This document shows, piece by piece, positions 8,196 to 16,236 of a stretch of 64,000 nt of DNA (positions are counted from its first letter, which is position 1; every line of letters starts with the position of its first letter). Origin of the DNA: Brevibacillus dissolubilis. GTDB taxonomy: Bacteria; Bacillota; Bacilli; Brevibacillales; Brevibacillaceae. The stretch spans positions 62,001-126,000 of the forward strand of contig NZ_VCNA01000004.1 of assembly GCF_006170445.1 (NCBI RefSeq), in the 5' to 3' direction. The position numbers were made by a program, and so were the translations under genes. Under the pieces are notes generated by a model. The model saw only the letters and a list, made by a program, of their open reading frames with translations, did no database searches and had not been told where the DNA came from.

Positions 8196-8561
8196 TTAAT
8201 GAAAACCGTTTGTCTTTTTGATTATATCGAAAAGCTGTCTCGTCTTTTGGCGCATTTGGGATTCGGCTAAACCGATAACATCTCTTTCAATAAGTAGTGG
8301 TTCAAGGACTGAAACAACCAATACTCCCTCAACTTCCTCGTCATTTGACACAGCCATTTTTTCCAGAAACTCAAATATTTCTTCTAGACCTTCTTGTTCC
8401 TGTAAATGTTTCACTATGTATGGAACGACTACTATGCCAAAAATAACATGGGGTAAATCTTCCTTAAGCCATTCCATCTCTTCTTCGTAATAGGGTCTAA
8501 TTGCTGGTAAATGACTCAATAAATTAGAAATGAGTTTTCCATACTCCAAAACGCGACTCAC
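8196..8561 (-). CDS. Small acidic helical protein, immunity-like (DUF7674-like)
   Basis: A 121-residue, mostly helical acidic protein with ISNLLSHLPAIRPYYEEEMEWL at the start, LPHVIFGIVVVPYIVKHL in the middle and a Lys-rich end. The pattern resembles DUF7674 proteins that accompany polymorphic toxins, but I recognise it only weakly. The GTG start overlaps its GAGG site, so initiation at a TTG four codons later is equally possible. It lies between the CPCC gene and a membrane protein gene. Confidence 0.55.
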   Translation of the reverse strand: MSRVLEYGKLISNLLSHLPAIRPYYEEEMEWLKEDLPHVIFGIVVVPYIVKHLQEQEGLEEIFEFLEKMAVSNDEEVEGVLVVSVLEPLLIERDVIGLAESQMRQKTRQLFDIIKKTNGFH

Positions 8562-8602
8562 CTCGTCTATTTTCCTTCAAGTTCATGTTGTAAATCGTTC
8601 AT

Positions 8603-8992
8603 TTATTGAATACCAAAACGTTTTCTTATATATAAACTCCATAGAGTACCTATAATAGCCACAATCGCTCCCGGAATTCCCCACCAAGGCACGATCAATA
8701 TGCCTATCCAAGCAAATATTGAAAGCCAACCAATATACGCCATCTTTGATTTGTTCAAACATAATAAACTACCCGTAACAACCATTAACAACACTCCGGG
8801 TATCACTCTAACATGAAATCCTGTTTGAGAAAATATAAGGTACAGGAATAGTCCCCCAATGATCAGCCAACACACTCCCGATTTAATCCTACTTATAAAC
8901 GGGGTTAACATATAAAGTAGGATTATCCCTAAAAAAAGCGGGGCCAGTACGATCGCTTCAATAAGTAATTCCTCCCTAAACGACCGAGTCAA
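8603..8992 (-). CDS. Small multi-pass membrane protein
   Basis: A 129-residue protein with four hydrophobic segments (about 10-30, 38-55, 62-80, 88-115), not recognised. The start is uncertain: the TTG at 8992 has its AGGAG only one base away, while a better AGGGAGG at codons 6-8 is followed only by a possible ATT start. The gene may have lost its original 5' end. Confidence 0.5.
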   Translation of the reverse strand: MTRSFREELLIEAIVLAPLFLGIILLYMLTPFISRIKSGVCWLIIGGLFLYLIFSQTGFHVRVIPGVLLMVVTGSLLCLNKSKMAYIGWLSIFAWIGILIVPWWGIPGAIVAIIGTLWSLYIRKRFGIQ

Positions 8993-9015
8993 TCTCCTGC
9001 GGCTACGATTGTTTT

Positions 9016-9096
9016 CTATAACTCTAGGGCTTTTCTACAGAGTATCTCTAATTTTTCACCAAGTTCTCTGATTTCAATGTTATCTAATATGCCACT
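9016..9096 (-). pseudogene. Short gene remnant
   Basis: Between 8993 and 9159 the minus strand has no complete gene. A short open stretch (SGILDNIEIRELGEKLEIL, then CRKALEL and TAG) looks like the C-terminal end of a lost gene. There is no start codon. Confidence 0.3.
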
Positions 9097-9159
9097 CCTT
9101 ACTTAACACCCCAAATTGAACAAAATTTCACGCTTGATGAAAAATCATCATTCGTTGTT

Positions 9160-9456
9160 TTATTCGGGCCCGAATTTGTCCCATGCCATCTCAAAATAAT
9201 CTTTACTTATAGCCTTTGCCAGAAATACTGGATTCTGATTATAGTCATCTATCTGTGGGGATGGTTGATCTGATAATCCCGTAGGGTGTGCTATTTCGCA
9301 CTCGCAGTACTCAATTTCGTCATAAGCATATCCAATCTTGCCACCATCAAAAAACTCTAATTTCCTAGTCTCATAACCATATATCCCCACTTCATAAATA
9401 ATTATCTTAGGCATGTTAGGAGAGCTGTTCTTCCAGATTAACATATGATAATTCAT
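9160..9456 (-). CDS. DUF6881-like small protein
   Basis: A 98-residue protein. The strand pattern IIIYEVGIYGYETRKLEFF followed by DGGKIGYAYDE is like DUF6881 proteins (YE...Y..RKVE.F.DG...YA), small proteins often found among toxin/immunity genes. I start it at the ATG at 9456, which has GAGGTG 6-8 bases upstream, rather than at the overlapping GTG. It is AT-rich like its neighbours. The assignment rests on pattern memory only. Confidence 0.55.
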   Translation of the reverse strand: MNYHMLIWKNSSPNMPKIIIYEVGIYGYETRKLEFFDGGKIGYAYDEIEYCECEIAHPTGLSDQPSPQIDDYNQNPVFLAKAISKDYFEMAWDKFGPE

Positions 9457-9492
9457 GATCATCACCTCATTCTTTTAATCAAGTCTTTGGAT

Positions 9493-10042
9493 CTAGGAAG
9501 CCTTTACTTGTTCAAGCAGTCTGACCAATCTTTTAATCCTCTGACTTTGAAGAAAAAGAACATTTATCAACATAACCTCATGAATAAAACGTTGGGTTTT
9601 GATGATTAGTTCATTTTTAAACTCATCCCGAGAAACCACTATATTTCTCCATGCTGGATACGTACAATCTTGAACAGACCGGGTAATGATAAACTGGCTG
9701 ATTGCTTCGTCCGATCTCATTATACTGACAGTCAACTCAGTTTCTTGAACAAGAAATTCAAGCCATGTATTATACGATTCAACATCTTTAATAGCTATAT
9801 ACTTCTTTTGTAAGGACATATATATACCTCTAAGAGTAGCTCCAACCATGTTGATATGATATCAACTCCTTGCTCTTTCGCAGCCAGCTCGCGGTCGTGG
9901 TAATATCCATACACTTCATTTTGAAACTTTAATTGAAAAAGCCTTCCAGCCCTCCTTCATGTTCGATCTGCTCCAAATTCAACCTCTTCCAATAATGATG
10001 ATCCGTAATAATTCTGTAGTCTATTTGAAACACATGATTCAC
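9493..10042 (-). pseudogene. Frameshifted immunity-like gene
   Basis: From a GTG at 10042 the minus strand reads VNHVFQIDYRIITDHHYWKR and on to GGLEGFFN, then a stop. In the next frame it continues LKFQNEVYGYYHDRELAAKE to STWLELLLEVYI, and in a third frame LQKKYIAIKDVESYNTWLEF to the stop at 9493. The three parts join into one plausible protein of about 180 residues, split by two frameshifts (in TTTTTCAATTAAAG and near ATATATATG). The last part alone could be read from an ATG at 9819 with AGAGG upstream. Either the gene has decayed or the sequence has indel errors. Confidence 0.6.
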
Positions 10043-10320
10043 CTGCCTGAACGGTAATTACCAAATATATGTATATCTTCATTTAATAAAAAATTGGGAT
10101 AAGTCTTGTTCCATTTCTGTTGTAAAGGATTCGAGCGTTTCAAGTGATACATATTATCGAAATCCTCGTTCGAACCCATTTGATCGACTATTCACCTGGT
10201 GGCCCTACTCTCGGTTCATTATACTGCGCTCTTCCATCATACAACCTCGACTCCGCATCGTACACGTCGTTCGTATGGCTAGACGCGTAGTTTAACGAAA
10301 AAAAAATCCCACCAGATGGA
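10039..10320 (-). pseudogene. Possible toxin C-terminus remnant
   Basis: Two minus-strand pieces in different frames read as a continuous tail: NYASSHTNDVYDAESRLYDG and RAQYNEPRVGPPGE, then MGSNEDFDNMYHLKRSNPLQ and on to NEDIHIFGNYRSGR, ending at 10039, where the stop overlaps the start of the decayed immunity-like gene. Such a tail before an immunity-like gene suggests the end of a polymorphic toxin. I cannot name the family, and the upstream part is absent. Confidence 0.3.
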
Positions 10321-10362
10321 AACAACCTTCCTCCACCCAGCAGGACCTCTTCCCTACCTGAC

Positions 10363-11178
10363 TCACTTAATACTCCCATTCGCCCGTCTCGGCTCATACT
10401 TAATCACATTCGACCTCGACAATCTCCACGTACCAGCCCCGGCTGGTTCCCATATCCATTCCGAACCCGCTACGGCAATCGTATCAGCATTGGCGACGCC
10501 CTTAATCGCTTGGATGCCCCAAAGCACATAGACACCGTCACCTTCTGGATCAGCGGGCTTAAGCAGCTGCCAGGAACGGCTGGTCATCACACTGACCGGG
10601 CGGACGATCTGGTTGTTGCGGTAAATCCCGAGATCGCTGTATAGCTTCGCACGATCAGCTAGGTCTATCGTCGTATACTGATTGGTATCCCGCACATAGA
10701 TCCGTGCCTGATAACCATCCTCCAAGGCTCCCGACATATCTAGCCCCTGCGGTACGGGCATCGGGTGAATCTCTTTGTTGCGGTACGTGTAGAGATAGTA
10801 GTTGATAATCCCCCCGCTGCCGCCTGTCTCTGCTGAGATGAAGATCTCTGGAACCTTGTTGCCTGTCACATCCACGAACTCCAGAGACGGCGAGTAGCCG
10901 CCTTCGATGTCATACGAGACGATCTGATTGGTGATGGGGTCTTCGACGCCGAGGTAGAGTTTCTCATAATAGATGTTGTTATCCTTGCGGGGGCGGCCAG
11001 CCAGAACGATCCGGTCTGGTCTGGTATCTCCGGTGACATCCACGGACGCTTCTTTAATCGTGACGGCATCCTTGGGAAAAGGCATCTTTGCCTGCGGGAT
11101 CGCTTCTGCTCTGCTCTCGATACCCGCTGCACCTACCAGCAGGATAGCCAGTGCGCTTGCCAGAATCATTGGTTTCAT
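10363..11178 (-). CDS. Secreted protein of unknown function (VCBS/FG-GAP-like)
   Basis: A 271-residue exported protein. Residues 1-23 form a signal peptide (MKPMILASALAILLVGAAG). The mature part has repeated strand blocks built around D.TGD..PDRIVLAG and VDVTGNKVPEIFISAETGG, recalling the D-x-TGD calcium-type repeats of VCBS/FG-GAP proteins and of Bacillus spore-associated VCBS proteins. The internal ATG at 11178 was chosen because the signal peptide begins there and GGGAGAG lies upstream; the longer frame begins with 30 residues of poor quality. It is transcribed leftwards, separately from the NlpC/P60-like gene. Confidence 0.7.
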   Translation of the reverse strand: MKPMILASALAILLVGAAGIESRAEAIPQAKMPFPKDAVTIKEASVDVTGDTRPDRIVLAGRPRKDNNIYYEKLYLGVEDPITNQIVSYDIEGGYSPSLEFVDVTGNKVPEIFISAETGGSGGIINYYLYTYRNKEIHPMPVPQGLDMSGALEDGYQARIYVRDTNQYTTIDLADRAKLYSDLGIYRNNQIVRPVSVMTSRSWQLLKPADPEGDGVYVLWGIQAIKGVANADTIAVAGSEWIWEPAGAGTWRLSRSNVIKYEPRRANGSIK

Positions 11179-11348
11179 ATCAGTTGGGCTCTCCCTTGCT
11201 TCGTCAGAATCTGCATCACCCTTAGTATGACGATTCGGGAGGGAATGCATCCGTCTTCCTTTCCACATAACCGAATGGATCGGGACACCAGCCGAACCGA
11301 GTCTCTGTGTACGTCATGTATAGGCCCGCGCCCTGCCCGTCCCAACAC

Positions 11349-11396
11349 AAAAAGGATACCGCCTAGTTATGCCTGATGACATAAGCCTTTGGGGGT
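11349..11396 (-). terminator. Rho-independent terminator of the NlpC/P60-like gene
   Basis: On the minus strand GGATACCCCC pairs with GGCGGTATCC across a 25-base loop and is followed by TTTTTGTG, 30 bases beyond the stop at 11426. Confidence 0.75.
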
Positions 11397-11425
11397 ATCC
11401 TCCATGTAATTATGCGGTTGCTTGT

Positions 11426-12754
11426 CTATTCACTTACAACTTTGGTATAAACACTGCTCGCTGTGATGTAGGCGAGACGGCCGTTCATCCAGATTTCATA
11501 GTAGTAGTTGTTATATTTACGGATGTATGGTGCCTTTTGTCCAAGGTACAGCTTGCCCAGCTGAGTGCTGGACAGAGACGGACCAGAGAAATAGGAGACC
11601 CAGCCATTGTTGGTCATCACGTATTGACCGGTGACGATTGGCGGCTGTGTCGTGCCGGTACTGGTGCTAGTGCTAATTGGTGTGCCGCCTGGAATCGATG
11701 GGTCTGTCGTGACAGTGAGACCGCCTGTCCACGTCTGGCCGAGGTTGTTTGGCTCTGTGTGGGTGTAGGTGCTGCTGGCTGTCACGTATCCTGTTTTGCC
11801 TGCGTATTGGATCTCATAGTAGTAGCTGTTGTACTTGCGGATGATCGGTGCGTACTCTCCGATATGCAAGGAACCAAGACGCGTGCTGCTGGTGTTAGGC
11901 TGGGAGAGGACACCGACGTAGCCGGAGTTCGGGGTGATATAGGTTTTGCCGTCGGTAAGTGCTGCTGCTCCCGTGTTCTGAATCACTGGCATGGTGATTG
12001 ACTTTTGCGGCTTAAGTACGTAGGATTTCGGGATGACTGGTGCTTTAGCCTCGTGACCTGGAATCACTTTGCCTGCTGTCCACGCTTCTTTTGGCAAGAC
12101 GCGCTGTGCGCTGTGGAAGTTAGAGCCATACCAGTAACGGAAATCATTGACGATCCCAAGGGTTGTCGCATTGCTCTCGGTGGTTCCGATGACGGCTGGC
12201 TGACCGTTGAGCATCCCGATGAAGATAGCAACGTGGCTGATATACTTCTGACCGGAAGAGTTAACTGCATACCATGTCAGAATATCGCCCGGGCGAAGGT
12301 TCTCTGTACCTTTTAACTTCCACGCGCCGTTTTCGTATGCGGAAGAGACTCCCGTGATTTTGTAACCCACGTTATCGTACTCGACGGATGCATTCGTCAT
12401 GTTATAGCCGAAATCTCCGAAGACCAGACGGGTATAGCTGGAGCAATCGATAATCCCCTCTTCTGGATAGGAGTTCCAACCATGACCATAGACGGCATAT
12501 CCATTTTCCATATACCAAAACGCGCGTTCCATGATTTGATCGGCCAAACTGCCTTTGATGCTGCTGTAGGCTTGTCTGTACTGATTCACTTTGACCAGCT
12601 CGTCTGACTGGTAGTTGGAAAGATACTTGTTATAGTTGGTCAAGGCGGAATCCGTGGTCCATGTAGTAGTCGATGCGACAACAGGACTGGTGACAAACGC
12701 CGCTCCCAACAAAACGGAAGTTACTGCTGTAAGAACTGCCTTACGCTTACTCAT
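11426..12754 (-). CDS. Secreted NlpC/P60-like cell-wall hydrolase with two C-terminal SH3 domains
   Basis: A 442-residue exported protein. A signal peptide (about 1-28) is followed by a helical region, then a papain-like NlpC/P60-type domain with the candidate nucleophile Cys at about 103 (IIDCSSYTRLVFG) and His at about 174 (ISHVAIFIG), consistent with cleaving peptidoglycan stem peptides. Two SH3-type wall-binding repeats lie at about 270-330 and 380-440 (each with LG.L..G..APIIRKYN or similar, then YYYEI), separated by a Thr/Ser-rich linker. I start at the ATG at 12754 (AAAGGTG 9 bases away); two earlier start codons are possible. The 5' leader is about 160 bases long after the upstream terminator. 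Confidence 0.82.
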   Translation of the reverse strand: MSKRKAVLTAVTSVLLGAAFVTSPVVASTTTWTTDSALTNYNKYLSNYQSDELVKVNQYRQAYSSIKGSLADQIMERAFWYMENGYAVYGHGWNSYPEEGIIDCSSYTRLVFGDFGYNMTNASVEYDNVGYKITGVSSAYENGAWKLKGTENLRPGDILTWYAVNSSGQKYISHVAIFIGMLNGQPAVIGTTESNATTLGIVNDFRYWYGSNFHSAQRVLPKEAWTAGKVIPGHEAKAPVIPKSYVLKPQKSITMPVIQNTGAAALTDGKTYITPNSGYVGVLSQPNTSSTRLGSLHIGEYAPIIRKYNSYYYEIQYAGKTGYVTASSTYTHTEPNNLGQTWTGGLTVTTDPSIPGGTPISTSTSTGTTQPPIVTGQYVMTNNGWVSYFSGPSLSSTQLGKLYLGQKAPYIRKYNNYYYEIWMNGRLAYITASSVYTKVVSE

Positions 12755-12917
12755 CAACATACTCACCTTTTTCTCAAATAGTCTGAAAATACCGTGATGT
12801 TATTTCTGTTTTCCCTACACACTATGGTATCGGTTGATCTCCCATGCTGTTACATGGTCATTTGGGCCTGAGTCTTCCGTCCTGCATGTCCTGTTTTCGT
12901 TGCTTAGGTCTATGTAT

Positions 12918-12946
12918 AAAAAAAGCTCCCACGAACATCGCAGGAG
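12918..12946 (-). terminator. Rho-independent terminator (end of the GGDEF transcript)
   Basis: On the minus strand CTCCTGCGA-TGT-TCGTGGGAG (with two G-U pairs in RNA) is followed by CTTTTTTT. It lies about 350 bases beyond the diguanylate cyclase stop, after repeat S3, and 165 bases before the NlpC/P60-like gene. It could also be an attenuator in the leader of the latter. Its ACGAACATCGCAGGA (plus strand) also occurs at 2645-2659. Confidence 0.65.
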
Positions 12947-13073
12947 AAGAGTATCAGCAGGTTATGGGGGGTAAAAGTAAGAACACTGTTATGTTAACAC
13001 AGTTAACTTGGTAAGTGTATATTGAACTTTTTCCTCTATTGGTAAAAAGATTTTTTCAGTTGCTGGAAGGGGG

Positions 13074-13155
13074 AGAGCGAGAGCATGATCTGTTTTTCAG
13101 TCGCCTTTCCCCCTATGGGGCCGGTCTCCTTACAAACAGATCATGCTCTCGCTCT
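13074..13155. repeat. Short palindromic repeat, copy S3
   Basis: Perfect 22-base arms (13074-13095 and 13134-13155) around the conserved core CAGTCGCCTTTCCCCC / GGGGCCGGTCTCCTTAC. The pairing continues outwards imperfectly (TTTCAG..TG...GGAAG with CTTCCTGG..AGCTGAAA). It sits in the 541-base gap 12755-13295, which otherwise holds only the terminator at 12918-12946 and a GTTAACTGTGTTAAC palindrome near 13000. Confidence 0.85.
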
Positions 13156-13295
13156 AGCTTCCTGGCCAGCTGAAAATCGGGGCGATGATAATAGTAAAAG
13201 AAGAAGGCGTCGATCCCGGTATGTGATGGGAATGCGGACGCCTAGGGATTGGTGAGTGTTTCGCACCATGAATGTGAACTATATCTGTAACGGTA

Positions 13296-16052
13296 TTAAG
13301 AATACGTCTCTACCTGATTTCGCGTGCGTTTGGCTTGGTAGAGGGCTTTGTCGGCGGCTTGGATGAGACCTTCTGGGGTGGTGAACATGCTTGGTGTGAT
13401 GGTCGCTACACCGGCGCTGATGGTGACGTATTTGCCGACTTTGGATTGGCTGTGTGGGACTTGCAGGGACTCTACCTGATGGCGGAGGCTCTCGGCGATC
13501 TGGACGGCCTCGATCTGGCTCAGGTTGGGAAGCAGGATCGCGAACTCTTCGCCGCCGTAGCGGGCAACGATATCTTCAGGGCGTGAAGCCATGCCTTCCT
13601 GCAGGACCTTGGCTACCAGCTTGAGGCAGCTGTCGCCGCCCAGATGGCCGTAGGTATCGTTGTAGGCTTTGAAGGAGTCGATGTCGACTAGGATCAGGGA
13701 GAGCGGCAAGCCACACTCGGAGAGGCGTTGCCATTCCTTTTGGAGCATTTCGTCAAAGTAGCGTCGGTTGGCTGCTTCTGTCAGCCCGTCGATAAACGAA
13801 ATATGCTTGAGCATCGTATTGGCTTCCTGCAGCTTCTGCTCGGCCCGTTTGCGCTCGTTGATGTCGCGGGTGACCGTGATGATCTCTTCTATTTCACCGG
13901 TCGTGTTGTTGCGAATCCCCTTGGTTGTGGTCTCCACCCAGATATATTTGCCGTCTTTGCGGCGAATCCGATACGTCGGATGGGTTACGACATCGGTGCG
14001 GAGGATTCTTTCATGGGACTCACGCACGATCGAGACATCTTCCGGGTGAATTAAGGTATACGTAGATGTGCCGACGACCTCCTCCGGTTCATATCCGAGA
14101 ATGGTCCGAACTGCTGGGGACATATAGGTGCAGATTTCATTCTGACCGTGGCGGGCGATGATATCATTGGCATTTTCGGTCAACAGGCGGAAGAGCTCCT
14201 CACTCTCGCGCAGTGACTCCTCTGCTTCTTTACGGCTGGTGATGTCGCGGAGATAGACAGAGAGTCCGTCTTTGGATGGGAACACACGGACATTCAACCA
14301 GATACAGAAAGGTTCGAAATGGCTCTCGAATTCCACCACGATCTGCTTCTTCATCGCATCCTCGTAGGCATGCTGGAATGGAGAATTCAAGATCAGCGGG
14401 AATTCATCCCAGATCACTTTCCCGATCAAGCCATCACTGCCCTTGCCCAGCATCCGTTCAGCCTCATGGTTGACGTACGTGAACCTCCATTCTAGATCGA
14501 GCGCGAAAAAGGCGTCGGTGATACTCTCCAAAATGTTGCTGACCAGCTCTTTGGACGCTTGAAGATCTTTTAATGCTCGGGTTTGCTCCGTAATATTCTT
14601 GGCTATTCCATGCGCTCCGACGATCTTACCAGACACGATGATGGGGACGATCTTGATCAGCGTGTCGATCACATGGCCGTCTTTGTGAATCAATACGGAC
14701 TCAAAACGGTCGGACTGCCCCAAGTTGACATACGTGATGGCCTGCTTGGCCCGTTCACGGTCCTCCGGTCGAATCATCGGCTCAAAGGACATGGAAAGCA
14801 ATTCTTCTTCTGAATAGCCGGACATGCGGATGCACGTCGGATTGACCCGGACGAATCGCCCTTTCAGATCGAGTGAAAATACGGCATCGCTGTTGTAGAG
14901 GAACAGTGATTTGAATCGTTGCTCGCTTTCTTCCAACAGCTTGATGTTCATATCGATGGTCGCTGCCATCTGGTTGAAGGTCTCACAAAGTTCAAGCAGT
15001 TCCAGCGGGGAGTCACCCAGCTGATCGGTCCGGATCGCCCAACGGTAATTCCCGTCCCTGATGACCTGCGTCCCCCTGCGTAATGACTGGATCGGCCGCT
15101 CCATCTTGCCGGCTACTCTGATCGCCAGATAGATGAACAGAAGCAGCACCAAAATGGTCAAAAAGATCATCAGCACCAGACGTTCATACATATCCGTCAA
15201 AGCGGTATGCTTGTCCATCTCCCCGATAATCAGCCACTTCCCGCCATTAGTCCAGCGGTATGCACCGTATACCTCTTTCCCCCGGTAATCCAGATAGGAT
15301 TCGAGGACGGGTCTGTTTTTCAAAGCACTGCGGACGATCTCCGTATCTACTTTCATCTTAAGGCGAACCGAGCCGCCGATTTTTCGGGGTATCGATTCCT
15401 TGAGCGCATCCGATTCAGTAAGCAGCACACCCTCTCTGTTGACCAGATAGGTGGTTCCTTTCTCCTCATGGGAGGTGCTGTTAATGATCTTGTCAATCTG
15501 GTCAGGCTTGACGACACCAAGTACCAGACCTTGCACATTTCCCTTGTAATCCCGGACCGGAGCAGAAAAATAAATATTGGGTTCCCCGGTCAGTCTCCCG
15601 ACAATCACGTCAGAGATGTACTCCCGGCCCTTCATCGCCTGCTTATAATACTCCCGATCGGCAAAATTAAGCTCATGGATACCTTTTTCTGTCGTGATCA
15701 CAAGGTTCCCCTTCTTGTCCAAGAAGTTGATCACGGTAAAATCATTCCGGTTATTCAAGGCAAACTCAAAGTTGGCCCGCATCTCTTTCAAATCCAGCAT
15801 GCGGGAACTGTTACGGGAAGCCATCGCGCGGATATCTTCTGCACGTTCTGCAAACCAATATTCAATAAATTCACTCTGCATCGTGGTGACGGTCCGAAGC
15901 GTCTCGATACCTTCCCTCTTAGATTCGTTATATTCAAGGAAAGAGTATACGGTAATACTTAAAATCCCTAACAAAACGACGGTCAGACTGCCCCAGAATT
16001 GAAGCTGTCCCTTCATGCTGTGCAAATGAAACATGCGGTGTATCATACGCAT
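13296..16052 (-). CDS. Cache-HAMP-PAS-PAS-PAS-GGDEF membrane diguanylate cyclase
   Basis: A 918-residue sensor. Membrane segment 1 (about 17-40), an extracellular Cache sensor domain (about 45-280), membrane segment 2 (about 293-315), HAMP, three PAS domains (about 375-490, 500-610, 620-740) and a GGDEF domain (about 750-915). The active site is GGEEF (ARYGGEEFAILLP), and an RxxD product-inhibition site lies at the canonical spacing before it (RPEDIVARYGGEEF). It should therefore make cyclic di-GMP and be feedback-inhibited. There is no EAL domain. Start: ATG at 16052, with ACAGGAG 9-10 bases upstream; an earlier in-frame ATG at 16088 has no ribosome site. The external ligand is unknown. Confidence 0.92.
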   Translation of the reverse strand: MRMIHRMFHLHSMKGQLQFWGSLTVVLLGILSITVYSFLEYNESKREGIETLRTVTTMQSEFIEYWFAERAEDIRAMASRNSSRMLDLKEMRANFEFALNNRNDFTVINFLDKKGNLVITTEKGIHELNFADREYYKQAMKGREYISDVIVGRLTGEPNIYFSAPVRDYKGNVQGLVLGVVKPDQIDKIINSTSHEEKGTTYLVNREGVLLTESDALKESIPRKIGGSVRLKMKVDTEIVRSALKNRPVLESYLDYRGKEVYGAYRWTNGGKWLIIGEMDKHTALTDMYERLVLMIFLTILVLLLFIYLAIRVAGKMERPIQSLRRGTQVIRDGNYRWAIRTDQLGDSPLELLELCETFNQMAATIDMNIKLLEESEQRFKSLFLYNSDAVFSLDLKGRFVRVNPTCIRMSGYSEEELLSMSFEPMIRPEDRERAKQAITYVNLGQSDRFESVLIHKDGHVIDTLIKIVPIIVSGKIVGAHGIAKNITEQTRALKDLQASKELVSNILESITDAFFALDLEWRFTYVNHEAERMLGKGSDGLIGKVIWDEFPLILNSPFQHAYEDAMKKQIVVEFESHFEPFCIWLNVRVFPSKDGLSVYLRDITSRKEAEESLRESEELFRLLTENANDIIARHGQNEICTYMSPAVRTILGYEPEEVVGTSTYTLIHPEDVSIVRESHERILRTDVVTHPTYRIRRKDGKYIWVETTTKGIRNNTTGEIEEIITVTRDINERKRAEQKLQEANTMLKHISFIDGLTEAANRRYFDEMLQKEWQRLSECGLPLSLILVDIDSFKAYNDTYGHLGGDSCLKLVAKVLQEGMASRPEDIVARYGGEEFAILLPNLSQIEAVQIAESLRHQVESLQVPHSQSKVGKYVTISAGVATITPSMFTTPEGLIQAADKALYQAKRTRNQVETYS

Positions 16053-16177
16053 AAAAGAAACACTCCTGTACTTACATCTATCATTCATTATTGTTACTTT
16101 TTGTTACTTATGTTTATTACCCTGTCCGTCTTATGTGAAAACATCTTTTATTCGACTGTTCTTTATTACCATACAAT

Positions 16178-16208
16178 AAAAAAGAGCACCTGACCCGGTG
16201 CTCTTTTT
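16178..16208 (-). terminator. Rho-independent terminator, usable in both directions
   Basis: AAAAAGAGCACC and GGTGCTCTTTTT pair around TGACCC. It lies between the start of the cyclase gene and the stop of the acyl-CoA ligase gene, and it ends the latter (minus strand). Confidence 0.85.
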
Positions 16209-16236
16209 GAGAAATTCCGAATTTATTGTTACATTT

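Noticed and set aside
12767-12917. Cyclic di-AMP or cyclic di-GMP riboswitch before the NlpC/P60-like gene
   Set aside because: Such riboswitches often precede wall-hydrolase genes, but the conserved ydaO or GEMM sequences are not present in this leader.
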